DNA from: UBA2942 sp045127535
GTDB lineage: Bacteria; Bacillota; Clostridia; Lachnospirales; Lachnospiraceae
DNA length: 64,000 nt
NCBI GenBank assembly: GCA_045127535.1
Contig: JBGVQN010000025.1
Coordinates: 1 to 64,000, forward strand
Direction of reading: 5' to 3'
This document shows positions 1 through 9,444 of the stretch, piece by piece. Made by a program: the position numbers and the translations under genes. Below the pieces are notes generated by a model that ran no database searches, had not been told where the DNA came from, and saw only the letters and a list, made by a program, of their open reading frames with translations. Each line of letters starts with the position of its first letter. The first letter of the stretch is position 1.

Positions 1-190
1 AAAGGAGCATAGCTGACACCCTGGTTATGGGCAGGCAGGACGAAGGAAGTTAGGACCTCTGGAAACAGAGATGATCCTGGTGGATATAGGAGGTTAGCTG
101 CCATAGAGGGATGGGTATACACAAGGCCAGTAAAGCGGGAAACAATGACGTTTTATTTCGTGTACCCTTTATCCGCTATTTCAGTACCTG
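1..190 (+). other. Unassigned structured non-coding stretch
   Basis: No convincing coding frame covers this G-rich start of the window. It contains pairing elements typical of a folded RNA: a 5-bp stem closed by a GAAA tetraloop (CTCTG-GAAA-CAGAG, 57-70), enclosed by TATGGGCAG (26-34) against CTGCCATA (98-105), and a second helix GGGTA (113-117) against TACCC near 163-167. It could be the 3' part of an RNA starting before the window, or the leader of the gene at 297. It does not match RNase P, tmRNA, SRP or common riboswitch signatures that I remember. Which strand is active is unknown. Confidence 0.3.
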
Positions 191-296
191 ATACATCGAA
201 ATGCTCATAACTACGGCTTGTTCACTGAGATATGAAAGGTTAAAAAACCTTGAATTTTCAATAAAAAACACTTGATTATATGAGGAGTATGGATTT

Positions 297-2078
297 ATGC
301 GAAAGATAAGAGAGACAATTTCTTCTTTTCTCTTTGAGGAAAAGCAGTTTCGGTTCTCACGGTTTCTAATGATTGCTCTGCTTTTAGGTTGGGTGAAGCA
401 TGCTCTGGCTATGAGCCTGCCAATTTATGCCTTGAGTACAGCTGGCTTTGATGACAGACTGATGGTGAATCTGGCATACAGCATTATGAATGGAGAGTGG
501 CTAGGTGCCTATAACAGCAATACTTTTATCAAAGGTGTGGGCTTTCCTTTATTTCTGGTGTTTTCCAGAGTGCTGGGCTTTTCTTATTTGAGTGCAGTAT
601 CTTTGTTCTATATTGGTTCTTGTATATTATTTATTCGTTCAATTCAGCCTATGTTTAAAAGAGCGTGGCAGGCTGTACTGGTTTACGGCATATTGCTGTT
701 TAATCCGGTGACAATCGGCTATACTACACAGAGAGTGTACCGCAATGGCCTTACCCCATCTCAGGTGCTGTTGATTTTAGGCTGCTGCTTTGCTATTTTT
801 CTGAGGAGGAAAGATCCTCTGAAAAAATGGTGGGGCTGGGCTGTGGGAGCATTTGCTTCTGTGGGCTTTTTCTGGCAGACCAGAGAGGATGCTATCTGGA
901 TTGCTCCTTTCCTTATCATATTCCTGATCATTATGGTGGTACTGTTCCTCAAAGAACAGAAAGCTCTGAAAGATAAAATCAAGAAGTCTCTGGCGGCGTT
1001 CCTTCCGATACTTGGAATACCGGTTTCCATTCTATTGGTATCCGCAGTAAATTATCATTATTATGGGGTGTTTATCTGTAACGAACTGAGTCAGGGAAGC
1101 TTTTCAGATGCATTGCAGGCTATGTATACAGCCCAGACCGACACACCGGAAATTGAATATGTAACTGTATCTCAGGAAAAGTTGGAACAATTGTATACAT
1201 ATAGTCCTTCCCTGGAAGGTATTCAGGAAGAACTTACCTCCTGGTCAGAGCTTTTTTCAACCTATGACAGAAATCCGGAGGATGGTGAAGTAGAAGATGG
1301 TTACTTTTTCTGGGTTTTGCGATTGGCAGCAGAAGAAGCAGGGTACTATGAATCCCCACAGAAGGCAGATGCCTTTTTTGCACAGGTGGCTGCCGAGATA
1401 CAATCTGCAGTAGATTCCGGTGCTTTGGAAAAGACCTGGTCAATGCCTTCAGCATTAATGCCTCCATGGAGAACCGGCAACTTTGGCAAACTGATGAATG
1501 CTCTTGGAGAATGTCTGACATTCAGCATAAGCTGGGATGGAGAATTTATGGTACAGGATGGCAACGGCGGCATGGGCTGGTCAGACGAAGATATGGGGAT
1601 TGCCCTTTTTGAAGCAGTGACCAACAATGTGGCCATCTATCCGGATGTTCCTTATCAGGATGTAAAAGTACTTATGACTGCCAAGTTTACCAGGATCCCA
1701 AATATCATTTCTAAAATTTATCAGAAGACTGGTGTTGCAGTTATGGGGGCAGGTTTCTTGACATATATAGCGCTGACTGTCTGTCTTTGCAGAAAATCTG
1801 TCCGCAAAAAGATAGATGTGTTCCCACAATGGCTGGTTCTGACAGCCATCGGATGTAACATACTGATGCTGTGTGCAGGCATTTCCTATAATCACATCAG
1901 CTGCTGTCATACCATCTGCCAGTTTTATTTGAGTGGTGTATATCCCATGATTATATTGTTCTGGACACTAGCCTTGATTTGGGGATTGAATACGTTTGGA
2001 GCGTGCCGGGCACGCTCTGGGGTTTCTGTTTTGGAAACCGAAACAGAGAGCAAAGAAGAAGCCATTGCAGATAAATGA
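297..2078 (+). CDS. Multi-spanning membrane protein, GT-C glycosyltransferase-like (paralog of 3755-5443)
   Basis: A 593-residue protein with about ten hydrophobic segments: several in the first 260 residues, an approximately 230-residue soluble middle, then four near the C-terminus. The first loop has DDRLMVNLAYSIMNGEWLGAYN-type spacing (about residues 53-74), resembling the Asp-rich loop of GT-C enzymes such as ArnT/PMT (D-[DE]-x4-LA-x2-[IL]-x2-G-x-W-L). TREDAIWIAPF and MPSALMPP are shared with the paralog at 3755. GT-C enzymes use polyprenyl-phosphate sugars outside the membrane, and a family 2 glycosyltransferase that could make such a donor lies just downstream in convergent orientation. 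The GT-C assignment is inference; substrate is unknown. The ATG follows a GAGGAG ribosome site, and a strong terminator follows the gene. Confidence 0.7.
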   Translation: MRKIRETISSFLFEEKQFRFSRFLMIALLLGWVKHALAMSLPIYALSTAGFDDRLMVNLAYSIMNGEWLGAYNSNTFIKGVGFPLFLVFSRVLGFSYLSAVSLFYIGSCILFIRSIQPMFKRAWQAVLVYGILLFNPVTIGYTTQRVYRNGLTPSQVLLILGCCFAIFLRRKDPLKKWWGWAVGAFASVGFFWQTREDAIWIAPFLIIFLIIMVVLFLKEQKALKDKIKKSLAAFLPILGIPVSILLVSAVNYHYYGVFICNELSQGSFSDALQAMYTAQTDTPEIEYVTVSQEKLEQLYTYSPSLEGIQEELTSWSELFSTYDRNPEDGEVEDGYFFWVLRLAAEEAGYYESPQKADAFFAQVAAEIQSAVDSGALEKTWSMPSALMPPWRTGNFGKLMNALGECLTFSISWDGEFMVQDGNGGMGWSDEDMGIALFEAVTNNVAIYPDVPYQDVKVLMTAKFTRIPNIISKIYQKTGVAVMGAGFLTYIALTVCLCRKSVRKKIDVFPQWLVLTAIGCNILMLCAGISYNHISCCHTICQFYLSGVYPMIILFWTLALIWGLNTFGACRARSGVSVLETETESKEEAIADK

Positions 2079-2129
2079 TAAAAAGAAGTCTTAGAGTACG
2101 TCAGACTCTAAGACTTCTTTTTATCATTT
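2073..2129. terminator. Bidirectional terminator
   Basis: A perfect 24-bp inverted repeat (2073-2096 and 2106-2129) with a 9-nt loop and A/T tracts at both ends sits between convergent genes. It should stop transcription from both sides. Confidence 0.93.
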
Positions 2130-2143
2130 ATGCAATTGAGTAA

Positions 2144-3079
2144 TCAGTGCAGTTTATCATAAATGTAACGGATCTGCATCAACTGTGCCTCAAAATCCTG
2201 TCTGTTTTTCAAATCTATGGTAGACAAAATCATACCGGAAAAGACAGCTATGATTGATGACAGAATCGTAAAGCAGCATACGATCAGAGTGGGAAAATGC
2301 TCCACCAGACCGGTTTTGGCATAGGCAAACAATACTGGAATCAGAAAAACAATAGAAATGCAAAACAGTATTGCTGCAATAATAGAGAAAAATTTCAAAG
2401 GCTTATAATTCATATACAGTTTGAAAATAGTACGCAGCACTTTAAATCCATCAGAATAGGTATTCAGTTTGGACTCACTGCCTTCTGGACGGTCGCGGTA
2501 TTGGATGATTACATTTTCTATCTGCATTTTTTTATGTATGGCATGAATGGTCATTTCTGTTTCAATTTCAAAACCCTTAGACAGTACAGGAAAGGTCTTT
2601 ACAAACTGGAAACTGAAAGCACGGTAGCCTGTCATAATGTCCTGAATGTCTGTCTGGAACAGTAAATTGATAGACCTTCGCACCATGGAATTGCCCATGT
2701 TGTGGAATGGACGTTTATTTTCAGCAAAATAAGTAGAAGAAAGACGGTCGCCTACTACCATATCGGCCTGGTGGTTTAACACCTTGTCAACCATTTCCCT
2801 GGCATTTTCGGCAGGATAGGTGTCATCCCCATCTACCATGATATATGCCTCTGCATCAATTTCACGGAACATCCGTCGGATAACATTGCCTTTGCCCTGC
2901 TGATATTCATTGCGGACGATGGCACCAGCAGCTTCTGCGATTTCAGCAGTACGGTCTTTGGAATTGTTGTTGTAAACATAAATAGTAGCTTCTGGAAGCA
3001 CTTTTTTGTAATCCCGGATGACTTTTTCTATGGTTTTTTCTTCATTGTAGCATGGGATTAATACTGCGATTTTGTCCAT
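2144..3079 (-). CDS. Family 2 glycosyltransferase, polyprenyl-phosphate type
   Basis: A 311-residue protein with an N-terminal GT-A fold: VLIPCYNEEKTI at the start, nucleotide-binding residues following, and the metal-binding DxD in MVDGDDTYP near residue 82. Two or three hydrophobic helices lie in the last 80 residues (about 225-295). This layout is that of dolichol/undecaprenyl-phosphate sugar synthases (DPM1/GtrB-like), which transfer a sugar from a nucleotide donor to a lipid phosphate on the inner face of the membrane. Its position between two GT-C-like proteins suggests it supplies their donor. The sugar cannot be predicted. It is convergent with the first and divergent from the second membrane protein. 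Confidence 0.85.
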   Translation of the reverse strand: MDKIAVLIPCYNEEKTIEKVIRDYKKVLPEATIYVYNNNSKDRTAEIAEAAGAIVRNEYQQGKGNVIRRMFREIDAEAYIMVDGDDTYPAENAREMVDKVLNHQADMVVGDRLSSTYFAENKRPFHNMGNSMVRRSINLLFQTDIQDIMTGYRAFSFQFVKTFPVLSKGFEIETEMTIHAIHKKMQIENVIIQYRDRPEGSESKLNTYSDGFKVLRTIFKLYMNYKPLKFFSIIAAILFCISIVFLIPVLFAYAKTGLVEHFPTLIVCCFTILSSIIAVFSGMILSTIDLKNRQDFEAQLMQIRYIYDKLH

Positions 3080-3406
3080 TTGAATTACCTCGGTATCGTA
3101 TATTTCATTTTATCTGTAGAGAATATTCTTTCCCAATAGAATATCGGTTCATTATAAATATGCTGCTTCTGCGCATACGTAATGAATATTTACATGATAA
3201 ATTATATAAGTTAATTTTGCAAGAACAATATGTACAAATTTTGGAAAATGGCTGAAAAAAATTGGATGAAATAAAATTAAAATGTAATTTCAAAATGGAA
3301 GCTTTATTTGTGATGGTATTTCAGCAATGGTAAATGAGAATGTAATTCAGTGGTTAAGAAACAAAAAGACACATGACTTCAACTATAAAAAAATATTAAT
3401 ATATGC

Positions 3407-3435
3407 TTGACGAAAAAACATGTATTATGTATAAT
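3407..3435 (+). promoter_or_regulatory. Sigma-A type promoter
   Basis: TTGACG at 3407-3412 and TATAAT at 3430-3435 are separated by exactly 17 bp and face the gene at 3755. Transcription would start near 3442. Confidence 0.7.
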
Positions 3436-3609
3436 TATATACAAAGTAGTTGAAAATTTAGATTTGAATATATAGAATTGAATGAAAATTTGTTTTCATA
3501 GATGTATGAAAATAGATAGAAGGGAGGCGCTTCCAATAGGAATGGTAAAGACAAAGGGCGGATGATAGAGAGTAGATTTTTGATTTGATATAAAATATGA
3601 AATCATTAT

Positions 3610-3661
3610 GGACTATATCATCTTGTTAATTGTTTGATGATAATTATAGATGATATAGTCC
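3610..3661 (+). repeat. 14-bp perfect inverted repeat in leader
   Basis: GGACTATATCATCT (3610-3623) is repeated in inverse at 3648-3661 with a 24-nt loop. It is followed by a weak T-rich stretch, so it may be an attenuator, a leader stem-loop or an operator. Confidence 0.6.
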
Positions 3662-3754
3662 TATTTGTTGCAATATAAAAAGTATAGCCTGCATTGACCA
3701 ATAGTAAATAATTATGTATTGGTATATTAAAAAATAGCTGGAGTAGAAATACAA

Positions 3755-5443
3755 ATGAAAAAGAAGAAGTTTGAGCAACTTCCATTTATCTTATTTGCAC
3801 TTTGTTGTATTGCAGTAAAATTAATCCTGATGCGTGATGTAAAGCTTCAGGTGATTGCAAACGCACAGGCAGATGATGAATTAATGGTGCATTTAGCTGA
3901 ACAGCTGTTACAGGGACACTGGCTGGGAAATTATAATCAGTTTACATTGGTAAAAGAATGCTTTTTCCCATTCTTTTTGGCGGTGGGAAATTGGATGCAT
4001 ATTGATTATATTTCTATGGTTCAAATCTGTTATGGACTTGCTTGTTATGCTTTTGTAAGATCTGTCAGACCTTTAACCAGAAAAAACATAATCCAATATG
4101 TTCTGTTTCTTCTCCTGTTCTTTCATCCGATTATGGCAACAAACGATGTTATACAAAGAGTATACAGAAACAGCTTGACGCCAATTCAGGTATTGCTGGT
4201 GATTGGTGGCTATATTGGAGCATATACCTATAGAAACAATGGATTGAAAGCACAGATAAAATGGCTGGCAGTAGCAGGTTTGGGACTTACATCCATGTGG
4301 ATGAGCCGGGAAGACGGGGTTTGGATCATACCCTTTGCGCTGATTACCAGTATCTTTATGATATGCCGCTCCTGGAAAGAAAAAAAGGTGAAGATTTTGT
4401 TTGCAGTCATGATTCCTTTTGTGTGTCTTTTTGTTTCTGTGCAGGTAGTATCTCTGATTAACAAAATCCAATATAAAGTATATGCAGACACAGAAATTAA
4501 TAAAAGTGCATTTCCAGATGTTATGAAATCATTATATGAGATCGATATGGGAGATGAAAACATACCATATGTATCTATCAGTAGGGATAAAATAGAAAAA
4601 GTTTATGAAATCAGTCCAAGCATGGCGCAAATTCAGGATGTTTTAGATCCGTTACTGGATGCATGGTCACAAAATGCTGGAAAGGAAGATAGCAATAAAG
4701 AGGAAAAAGAAGTAGAGAACGGCTGGTTTTTCTGGGTATTACGGGATGCAGTGGCTGCAAAAGGCTACTATGCAAACGGTGCTATGGCAAATGAATTTTA
4801 TAACCGGGTGGCAAATGAAATTCAAACTGCATTTGAAGAAGGAAAATTGGAATGGCAGTTAACAATGCCGTCTGCTTTAATGCCCCCTTTGCGGGAAGAA
4901 ACCCTTTTGCAATTACTTCCTAAAATGGCTCAGGCTGCTGATTTTGTGGCATCTTGCGATAAACTGGGACTGAGGAATATACAGGCTGTAGATGATGGGG
5001 CAGATGGTATTGCTCGTTTTGAAGTCTTAACTGGCCGCTCTGCTGAATATGAAGAAAAAGAATTTGACGAATCCAGATATGAACCGGAAAATCGAATCAT
5101 GAACCGGATTACGGATATATGGCAAATGTGTTCAGGAACAGTTGCATGGATTTGGAGAGCGTGTTATTTAATACTGGTTTTACTATGGCTTTTTCGTAAA
5201 CTGGACAGACAGGAGCAAACGCTGCTGTTAATATTAACTGGAATATTGGGAGCTTTGGCTTGTTTATATGCAGGTGTATCTTATAATGAATTGAATTCCT
5301 GTACATCCATTACAGAATTGTATCTGTGTGGAGGTTATCCAATATCATTTGCTTTTGACTTTATAGCAATTTGCACGTTTGGGCAATATGGTGTTGCTCT
5401 GATAAAGGAACACTTTAAGCAAAACTCACCCATCGCCCCTTGA
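3755..5443 (+). CDS. Multi-spanning membrane protein, GT-C glycosyltransferase-like (paralog of 297-2078)
   Basis: A 562-residue homolog of the first gene in the window, with the same layout of N-terminal membrane helices, a large soluble middle and C-terminal helices. Shared motifs are DDELMVHLAEQLLQGHWLG (residues about 40-58), SREDGVWIIPF and MPSALMPP. The aspartate-rich first loop resembles GT-C transferases that take sugars from polyprenyl phosphate, but this is inference. Compared with its paralog it has a more AT-rich sequence and a much longer leader. The stop codon overlaps the -35 box of the leuS T-box promoter, so the two units are packed tightly. An alternative is a polymer-length or flippase-like membrane protein of unknown role. 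Confidence 0.7.
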   Translation: MKKKKFEQLPFILFALCCIAVKLILMRDVKLQVIANAQADDELMVHLAEQLLQGHWLGNYNQFTLVKECFFPFFLAVGNWMHIDYISMVQICYGLACYAFVRSVRPLTRKNIIQYVLFLLLFFHPIMATNDVIQRVYRNSLTPIQVLLVIGGYIGAYTYRNNGLKAQIKWLAVAGLGLTSMWMSREDGVWIIPFALITSIFMICRSWKEKKVKILFAVMIPFVCLFVSVQVVSLINKIQYKVYADTEINKSAFPDVMKSLYEIDMGDENIPYVSISRDKIEKVYEISPSMAQIQDVLDPLLDAWSQNAGKEDSNKEEKEVENGWFFWVLRDAVAAKGYYANGAMANEFYNRVANEIQTAFEEGKLEWQLTMPSALMPPLREETLLQLLPKMAQAADFVASCDKLGLRNIQAVDDGADGIARFEVLTGRSAEYEEKEFDESRYEPENRIMNRITDIWQMCSGTVAWIWRACYLILVLLWLFRKLDRQEQTLLLILTGILGALACLYAGVSYNELNSCTSITELYLCGGYPISFAFDFIAICTFGQYGVALIKEHFKQNSPIAP

Positions 5444-5467
5444 CAAACCTCCAAATTATGCTAAAAT
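5440..5467 (+). promoter_or_regulatory. leuS promoter
   Basis: TTGACA (5440-5445) and TAAAAT (5462-5467) with a 16-bp spacer lie directly upstream of the T-box leader and overlap the end of the preceding gene. Confidence 0.75.
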
Positions 5468-5474
5468 GTGAACA

Positions 5475-5816
5475 GTACATCTCAAAATGTACATTCATAC
5501 AGTAGATGCTTAGATGAGGAAGAGTAAGTATCCACAATGCTGCAGAGAGCTGCCGGACGGTGTGAGGCAGTGCAGGAAGATACTGAACTGGCCTCGGAGT
5601 ACCCATTTGAACACAGTCATGTCTGTATAGGTCATTCTGTTTCCATGAACCACAGACCAACTGTCAGTAGATTCGGGCGGGACTTCCCGTTACAGAAGCA
5701 ACCGTTGAGTGCAGGAACGGTTGGTCATTTGATTACTACACAGACCAAACAGTTCTTGAAATAGAGTGGTACCGCGAAATCCCCTTTCGTCTCTATATTA
5801 CGAAAGGGGATTTTTA
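5475..5816 (+). promoter_or_regulatory. T-box leader (leucine)
   Basis: The leader contains an AGAGAG/GGTG-type stem I (about 5545-5570), the T-box sequence GTGGTACCGCG (5766-5776) that pairs with uncharged tRNA ends, and an adjoining terminator stem (AATCCCCTTTCGT against ACGAAAGGGGATT, about 5778-5812) ending in T residues. This predicts read-through into leuS when tRNA-Leu is uncharged. The specifier codon was not settled; CTG or CTC near 5588-5596 are candidates. Confidence 0.92.
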
Positions 5817-5841
5817 CTGTCTGAACAAGAAAGGAGATTTT

Positions 5842-8250
5842 ATGAGCAAGGCATACAATCCAAAAGAAATTGAGCCTAAGTGGCAGCAGGTCTGGACTGA
5901 CGAAAAGGCGTTTGCTGCAACTTCCGATTACACGAAGCCAAAGTATTATGCACTGGTAGAGTTCCCATATCCATCTGGACAGGGACTGCACGTAGGTCAT
6001 CCAAGACCCTACACCGCAATGGACATCGTAGCCAGAAAGCGTCGTATGCAGGGCTACAACGTACTGTACCCAATGGGCTGGGATGCATTTGGTCTGCCAA
6101 CTGAGAACTATGCCATCAAAAACCAGATCCATCCAAAGATCGTAACACACAACAATGTGTCTCATTTCAAGGCACAGTTACAGTCCTTAGGCTATTCCTT
6201 TGACTGGGATAGAGAGATCAATACCACTGATCCTAACTATTATAAGTGGACACAGTGGATCTTCTTAAAGCTGTTTAATGCAGGTCTGGCATACAAGACC
6301 AAGATGCCAATCAACTTCTGTACCTCCTGTAAGGTAGGTCTGGCCAATGAGGAAGTGGTCAATGGTGTCTGCGAACGCTGCGGCGCACCAGTCATTCGTA
6401 AGATGCAGAGCCAGTGGATGTTAAAGATCACTGCTTATGCAGATCAGCTGATCGATGACCTGGATGGTCTGGATTATATTGAGAAGGTTAAGGTTTCTCA
6501 GAAGAACTGGATCGGACGCTCAACCGGTGCAGAGGTAGATTTCCAGATCAAGGATAAGGAAGAAAAGCTGCGTATTTATACGACCAGACCAGATACCCTG
6601 TTTGGTGTGACTTATATGGTCGTATCTCCAGAGCATCCATATCTGGATAAGTACAAGGACGAGATCAAAAACTGGGAAGACATCGTAGCATATCGTGAGC
6701 AGGCTGCACGTAAGTCTGATTTTGAGCGTACTGAGCTGGCTAAAGATAAGACCGGTGTACAGATTGATGGTCTCACTGCAATCAATCCAGTAAATGGCAA
6801 GGAGATTCCGATCTGGGTTTCTGATTATGTATTGATGTCTTATGGTACAGGCGCCATCATGGCAGTACCTGCACATGACAGCAGAGACTGGGAGTTTGCC
6901 AAGAAGTTCAACATGCCGATCATAGAGGTAGTTGCAGGAGGCAAGGATGTACAGGAGGAGGTTTACACAGATGTGGCAACCGGTACTCTGGTGAATTCCG
7001 GATTCCTGGATGGTCTGTCTGTGGCAGAGGCCAAGGAAGCCATTATCAATTACCTGACAGAAAAGGGCATTGGCGAAAAGAAGAAGAATTACAAGCTCCG
7101 TGACTGGGTATTCTCCAGACAGCGTTACTGGGGTGAGCCGATCCCGATCGTCAATTGTGAAAAGTGCGGCTATGTACCGCTGAAGGAGGAAGACCTGCCC
7201 CTCTTACTGCCTGACGTAGACAGCTATATGCCGACTGATACAGGTGAATCTCCACTGGCAGCTATGGAAGACTGGGTCAATACCACCTGTCCATGCTGTG
7301 GCGGTCCTGCTAAGAGAGAGACAGATACCATGCCGCAGTGGGCTGGTTCCTCCTGGTATTTCTTACGCTACATCGACCCAACCAATGATGATGCACTGGC
7401 TTCCAAGGAAGCACTGCAGTATTGGTTACCGGTAGACTGGTACAACGGCGGTATGGAGCATACCACACTGCACCTGCTGTATTCCAGATTTTGGCATAAG
7501 TTCCTGTATGACAATGGTATTGTACCTTGCAAGGAGCCATATCAGAAGCGTACCTCCCATGGTATGATCCTGGGTGAAAATGGTGAGAAGATGTCCAAGT
7601 CCAGAGGCAATGTAGTCAATCCGGACGATATTGTAAATGAATTTGGTGCAGATACACTGCGTACCTATGAAATGTTTATTGGTGCTTTTGATTTAAGCGC
7701 ATCCTGGTCTCAGGAGGGTGTAAAGGGCTGCCGTCGTTTCCTGGACCGTGTATGGAAGCTGCAGGATATGCTGACTGACGAGGAAGGCTATTCCAAGGAA
7801 ATGCAGACCAAGATGCATCAGACCATTAAGAAGGTGTCTTCTGACTTTGAAAACCTGAAGTTTAACACAGCAATTGCTGCAATGATGGCGCTGATCAACG
7901 ACTTCTACAAGATCAACCGTGTGACCAAGGGCGAGTATCAGACTTTACTGACTCTGTTAAATCCGGTTGCACCTCACATGACTGAGGAACTGTGGCAGGA
8001 GGCTGGCTTTGCGGGCAGAGTATATCAGAATACCTGGCCAGAGTATGACGAGGCAAAGACTGTTGAGTCTATGGTAGAGATCGCAGTGCAGATCAATGGC
8101 AAGACCAAGACCACTGTGACCATTCCACAGGATATCAGCAAGGAAGATGCATTGGCAGCTGGTAAGGAAGCGCTGGGTGATAAGCTCACCGGTACTGTTG
8201 TAAAGGAAATTTATGTGCCAAAGCGCATTATCAATATTGTTGTAAAATAA
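5842..8250 (+). CDS. leuS: Leucyl-tRNA synthetase
   Basis: An 802-residue class Ia aminoacyl-tRNA synthetase that charges tRNA-Leu. HIGH appears as HVGHPRPYT near residue 50 and KMSKS as EKMSKSRGNVVNPD near 580. The CP1 editing domain (about 220-400) has the RPDTLFGVTY and GTGAIMAVPAHDSRD motifs that hydrolyse mischarged tRNA. Zinc-binding cysteine pairs (CTSCKVG...CERCG; CEKCG...CPCCG) are present. Length is normal for bacteria. The ATG follows AAAGGAG. It is monocistronic, controlled by the T-box upstream and closed by a terminator. Confidence 0.98.
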   Translation: MSKAYNPKEIEPKWQQVWTDEKAFAATSDYTKPKYYALVEFPYPSGQGLHVGHPRPYTAMDIVARKRRMQGYNVLYPMGWDAFGLPTENYAIKNQIHPKIVTHNNVSHFKAQLQSLGYSFDWDREINTTDPNYYKWTQWIFLKLFNAGLAYKTKMPINFCTSCKVGLANEEVVNGVCERCGAPVIRKMQSQWMLKITAYADQLIDDLDGLDYIEKVKVSQKNWIGRSTGAEVDFQIKDKEEKLRIYTTRPDTLFGVTYMVVSPEHPYLDKYKDEIKNWEDIVAYREQAARKSDFERTELAKDKTGVQIDGLTAINPVNGKEIPIWVSDYVLMSYGTGAIMAVPAHDSRDWEFAKKFNMPIIEVVAGGKDVQEEVYTDVATGTLVNSGFLDGLSVAEAKEAIINYLTEKGIGEKKKNYKLRDWVFSRQRYWGEPIPIVNCEKCGYVPLKEEDLPLLLPDVDSYMPTDTGESPLAAMEDWVNTTCPCCGGPAKRETDTMPQWAGSSWYFLRYIDPTNDDALASKEALQYWLPVDWYNGGMEHTTLHLLYSRFWHKFLYDNGIVPCKEPYQKRTSHGMILGENGEKMSKSRGNVVNPDDIVNEFGADTLRTYEMFIGAFDLSASWSQEGVKGCRRFLDRVWKLQDMLTDEEGYSKEMQTKMHQTIKKVSSDFENLKFNTAIAAMMALINDFYKINRVTKGEYQTLLTLLNPVAPHMTEELWQEAGFAGRVYQNTWPEYDEAKTVESMVEIAVQINGKTKTTVTIPQDISKEDALAAGKEALGDKLTGTVVKEIYVPKRIINIVVK

Positions 8251-8287
8251 TTGATATTTTGTTAATTGCATTTTTATACGATTGCGT

Positions 8288-8320
8288 AAAAACCAGAGGT
8301 TGTATGCCTCTGGTTTTTTT
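8288..8320 (+). terminator. leuS terminator
   Basis: AAAAACCAGAGG pairs with CCTCTGG followed by seven T residues; 7-nt loop. Confidence 0.92.
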
Positions 8321-8397
8321 AAGGAGAGCTTTCGCACACAGTATTGTTGGTGTTGCCACAGCCAGTGATATTCGCTTAACCTAAAAAACTGATAAAA

Positions 8398-8652
8398 TTA
8401 ATACAACTCCTTCAAAACCAACTCCGTAATCCCCGGATTGGTACCATTTACAATACGAGTGACTTTTTCATGACGGCCATAGCTGTATTCATCCAGAATC
8501 ATGCGTTTCAACTCAGTACCTCCATGGTACCCATGGATCAGCCGGATGCGGTAAACGCTGCCTCCGGCGTTTTGCAGTGCATTGTCAATAGCGGTCTTGG
8601 CCTGGGATTTGTTCATCTTGTGCAAATCTAATTCTATGATTCCTGAGAGCAT
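8398..8652 (-). CDS. Small Smr-domain protein
   Basis: An 84-residue protein that is almost only an Smr domain: IELDLHKMNKSQAKTAID carries the LDLHG-like motif (here LDLHK) and IRLIHGYHGGTELK the HGxG motif. Smr domains occur at the end of MutS2 and as single-domain proteins, and some are nucleases. The ATG at 8652 is preferred over an upstream in-frame start because AGGAGG sits seven bases before it. The glycosylase gene ends shortly upstream on the same strand, so the two may be co-transcribed. The target is unknown. Confidence 0.8.
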   Translation of the reverse strand: MLSGIIELDLHKMNKSQAKTAIDNALQNAGGSVYRIRLIHGYHGGTELKRMILDEYSYGRHEKVTRIVNGTNPGITELVLKELY

Positions 8653-8705
8653 AAAATCCTCCTGTGTATATGTTTTTTGTAGTATGCTGTAGTCCGTATC
8701 AATCA

Positions 8706-9410
8706 TTACTTTTTCCTGCCAGGCATGACAGACAGATATGGACTGTCATCCAGAGTAAAACGCCAGAGGAAATCAACGGCTTTCTCTGCATAATCAATGT
8801 TGATTCTGGAAGAAGCAGTGATGGCCAGACCAGAGGGGGAGATCAACTGCTCGCAACATAGGCTGGAAGAAACTGCTGCCTTTTTGCGTTGGTCTGATAA
8901 AAAAGTCAACTGCCGGCTTTCTTCACCTGTTTCTTCTATATATAAGATATCACTGCACATATCCAGTCCATTATCTGCCCTGGAAATGTCCATTGCCTGA
9001 CAAAGCTTTCCAGGGCCGCTGCAAAGTTTTTTATACGCAGCCTGGGTAAGGGGAAGGGGTTGTTTGCGGTAATTTGCTATTATCTCAATTCCTTCTATGG
9101 GCTGCAATGCCCGGATCAATACTGCGGCCGGATAACCTGCAGGACATGTGACAATGTTAAAACAGCAATACATACCGTAAATCAGGTATACATAAGCATG
9201 TCCGGCTGGGCCAAAAAGGACACTGGTGCGTGGTGTATTCTTATATGGGTATGCATGACAGCCTTTGTCACAGGTTCCGTCATAGGCTTCTGTTTCCACA
9301 ATGATGGACTTTAAGGTGCCTGCAGGGGTATGGTGGACAAGAGTCTTGCCGATTAAATCCTGGGCTACAGTCAGGACAGGACGGTTGTAGAAATCTCTTT
9401 GCAGTTTCAT
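8706..9410 (-). CDS. DNA-3-methyladenine glycosylase (AAG/MPG family)
   Basis: A 234-residue base-excision repair enzyme that removes alkylated and deaminated purines. Family hallmarks are LIGKTLVHHTPAG, the catalytic-glutamate motif IVETEAYDGTCDKGCHAY (about 37-54), the RTSVLFGPAGHAYVYLIYGMYCCFNIV core (about 61-87) and the C-terminal SSRINIDYAEKAVDFLWRF. A LexA-like sequence lies 35-46 bp upstream of the start codon (9445-9456), so the gene may respond to DNA damage. It is followed on the same strand by the Smr protein. Confidence 0.93.
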   Translation of the reverse strand: MKLQRDFYNRPVLTVAQDLIGKTLVHHTPAGTLKSIIVETEAYDGTCDKGCHAYPYKNTPRTSVLFGPAGHAYVYLIYGMYCCFNIVTCPAGYPAAVLIRALQPIEGIEIIANYRKQPLPLTQAAYKKLCSGPGKLCQAMDISRADNGLDMCSDILYIEETGEESRQLTFLSDQRKKAAVSSSLCCEQLISPSGLAITASSRINIDYAEKAVDFLWRFTLDDSPYLSVMPGRKK

Positions 9411-9444
9411 AGATTTCCCCCTTATCTGGTTAAGTTATGTGTAC

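Larger units (their letters stand above)
3080..3754. other. AT-rich 675-bp intergenic region, long leader of the 3755 gene
   Basis: A very AT-rich gap between divergent genes. It holds a consensus promoter (3407-3435), a possible seven-codon reading frame MVKTKGG* (3544-3567) near a GGGAGG, and a 14-bp perfect inverted repeat (3610-3661). No larger gene is supported. If the promoter is used, the downstream gene has a leader of roughly 310 nt. Confidence 0.6.

Noticed and set aside
1..190. RNase P, 6S, tmRNA or SRP RNA
   Set aside because: None of the universally conserved motifs (for example the P4 core of RNase P) is visible.
1581..1910. Antisense frames within the GT-C-like gene
   Set aside because: No start signals and no recognisable protein features.
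5475..5816. Short plus-strand frame within the T-box as a protein gene
   Set aside because: It is fully explained by the T-box leader.
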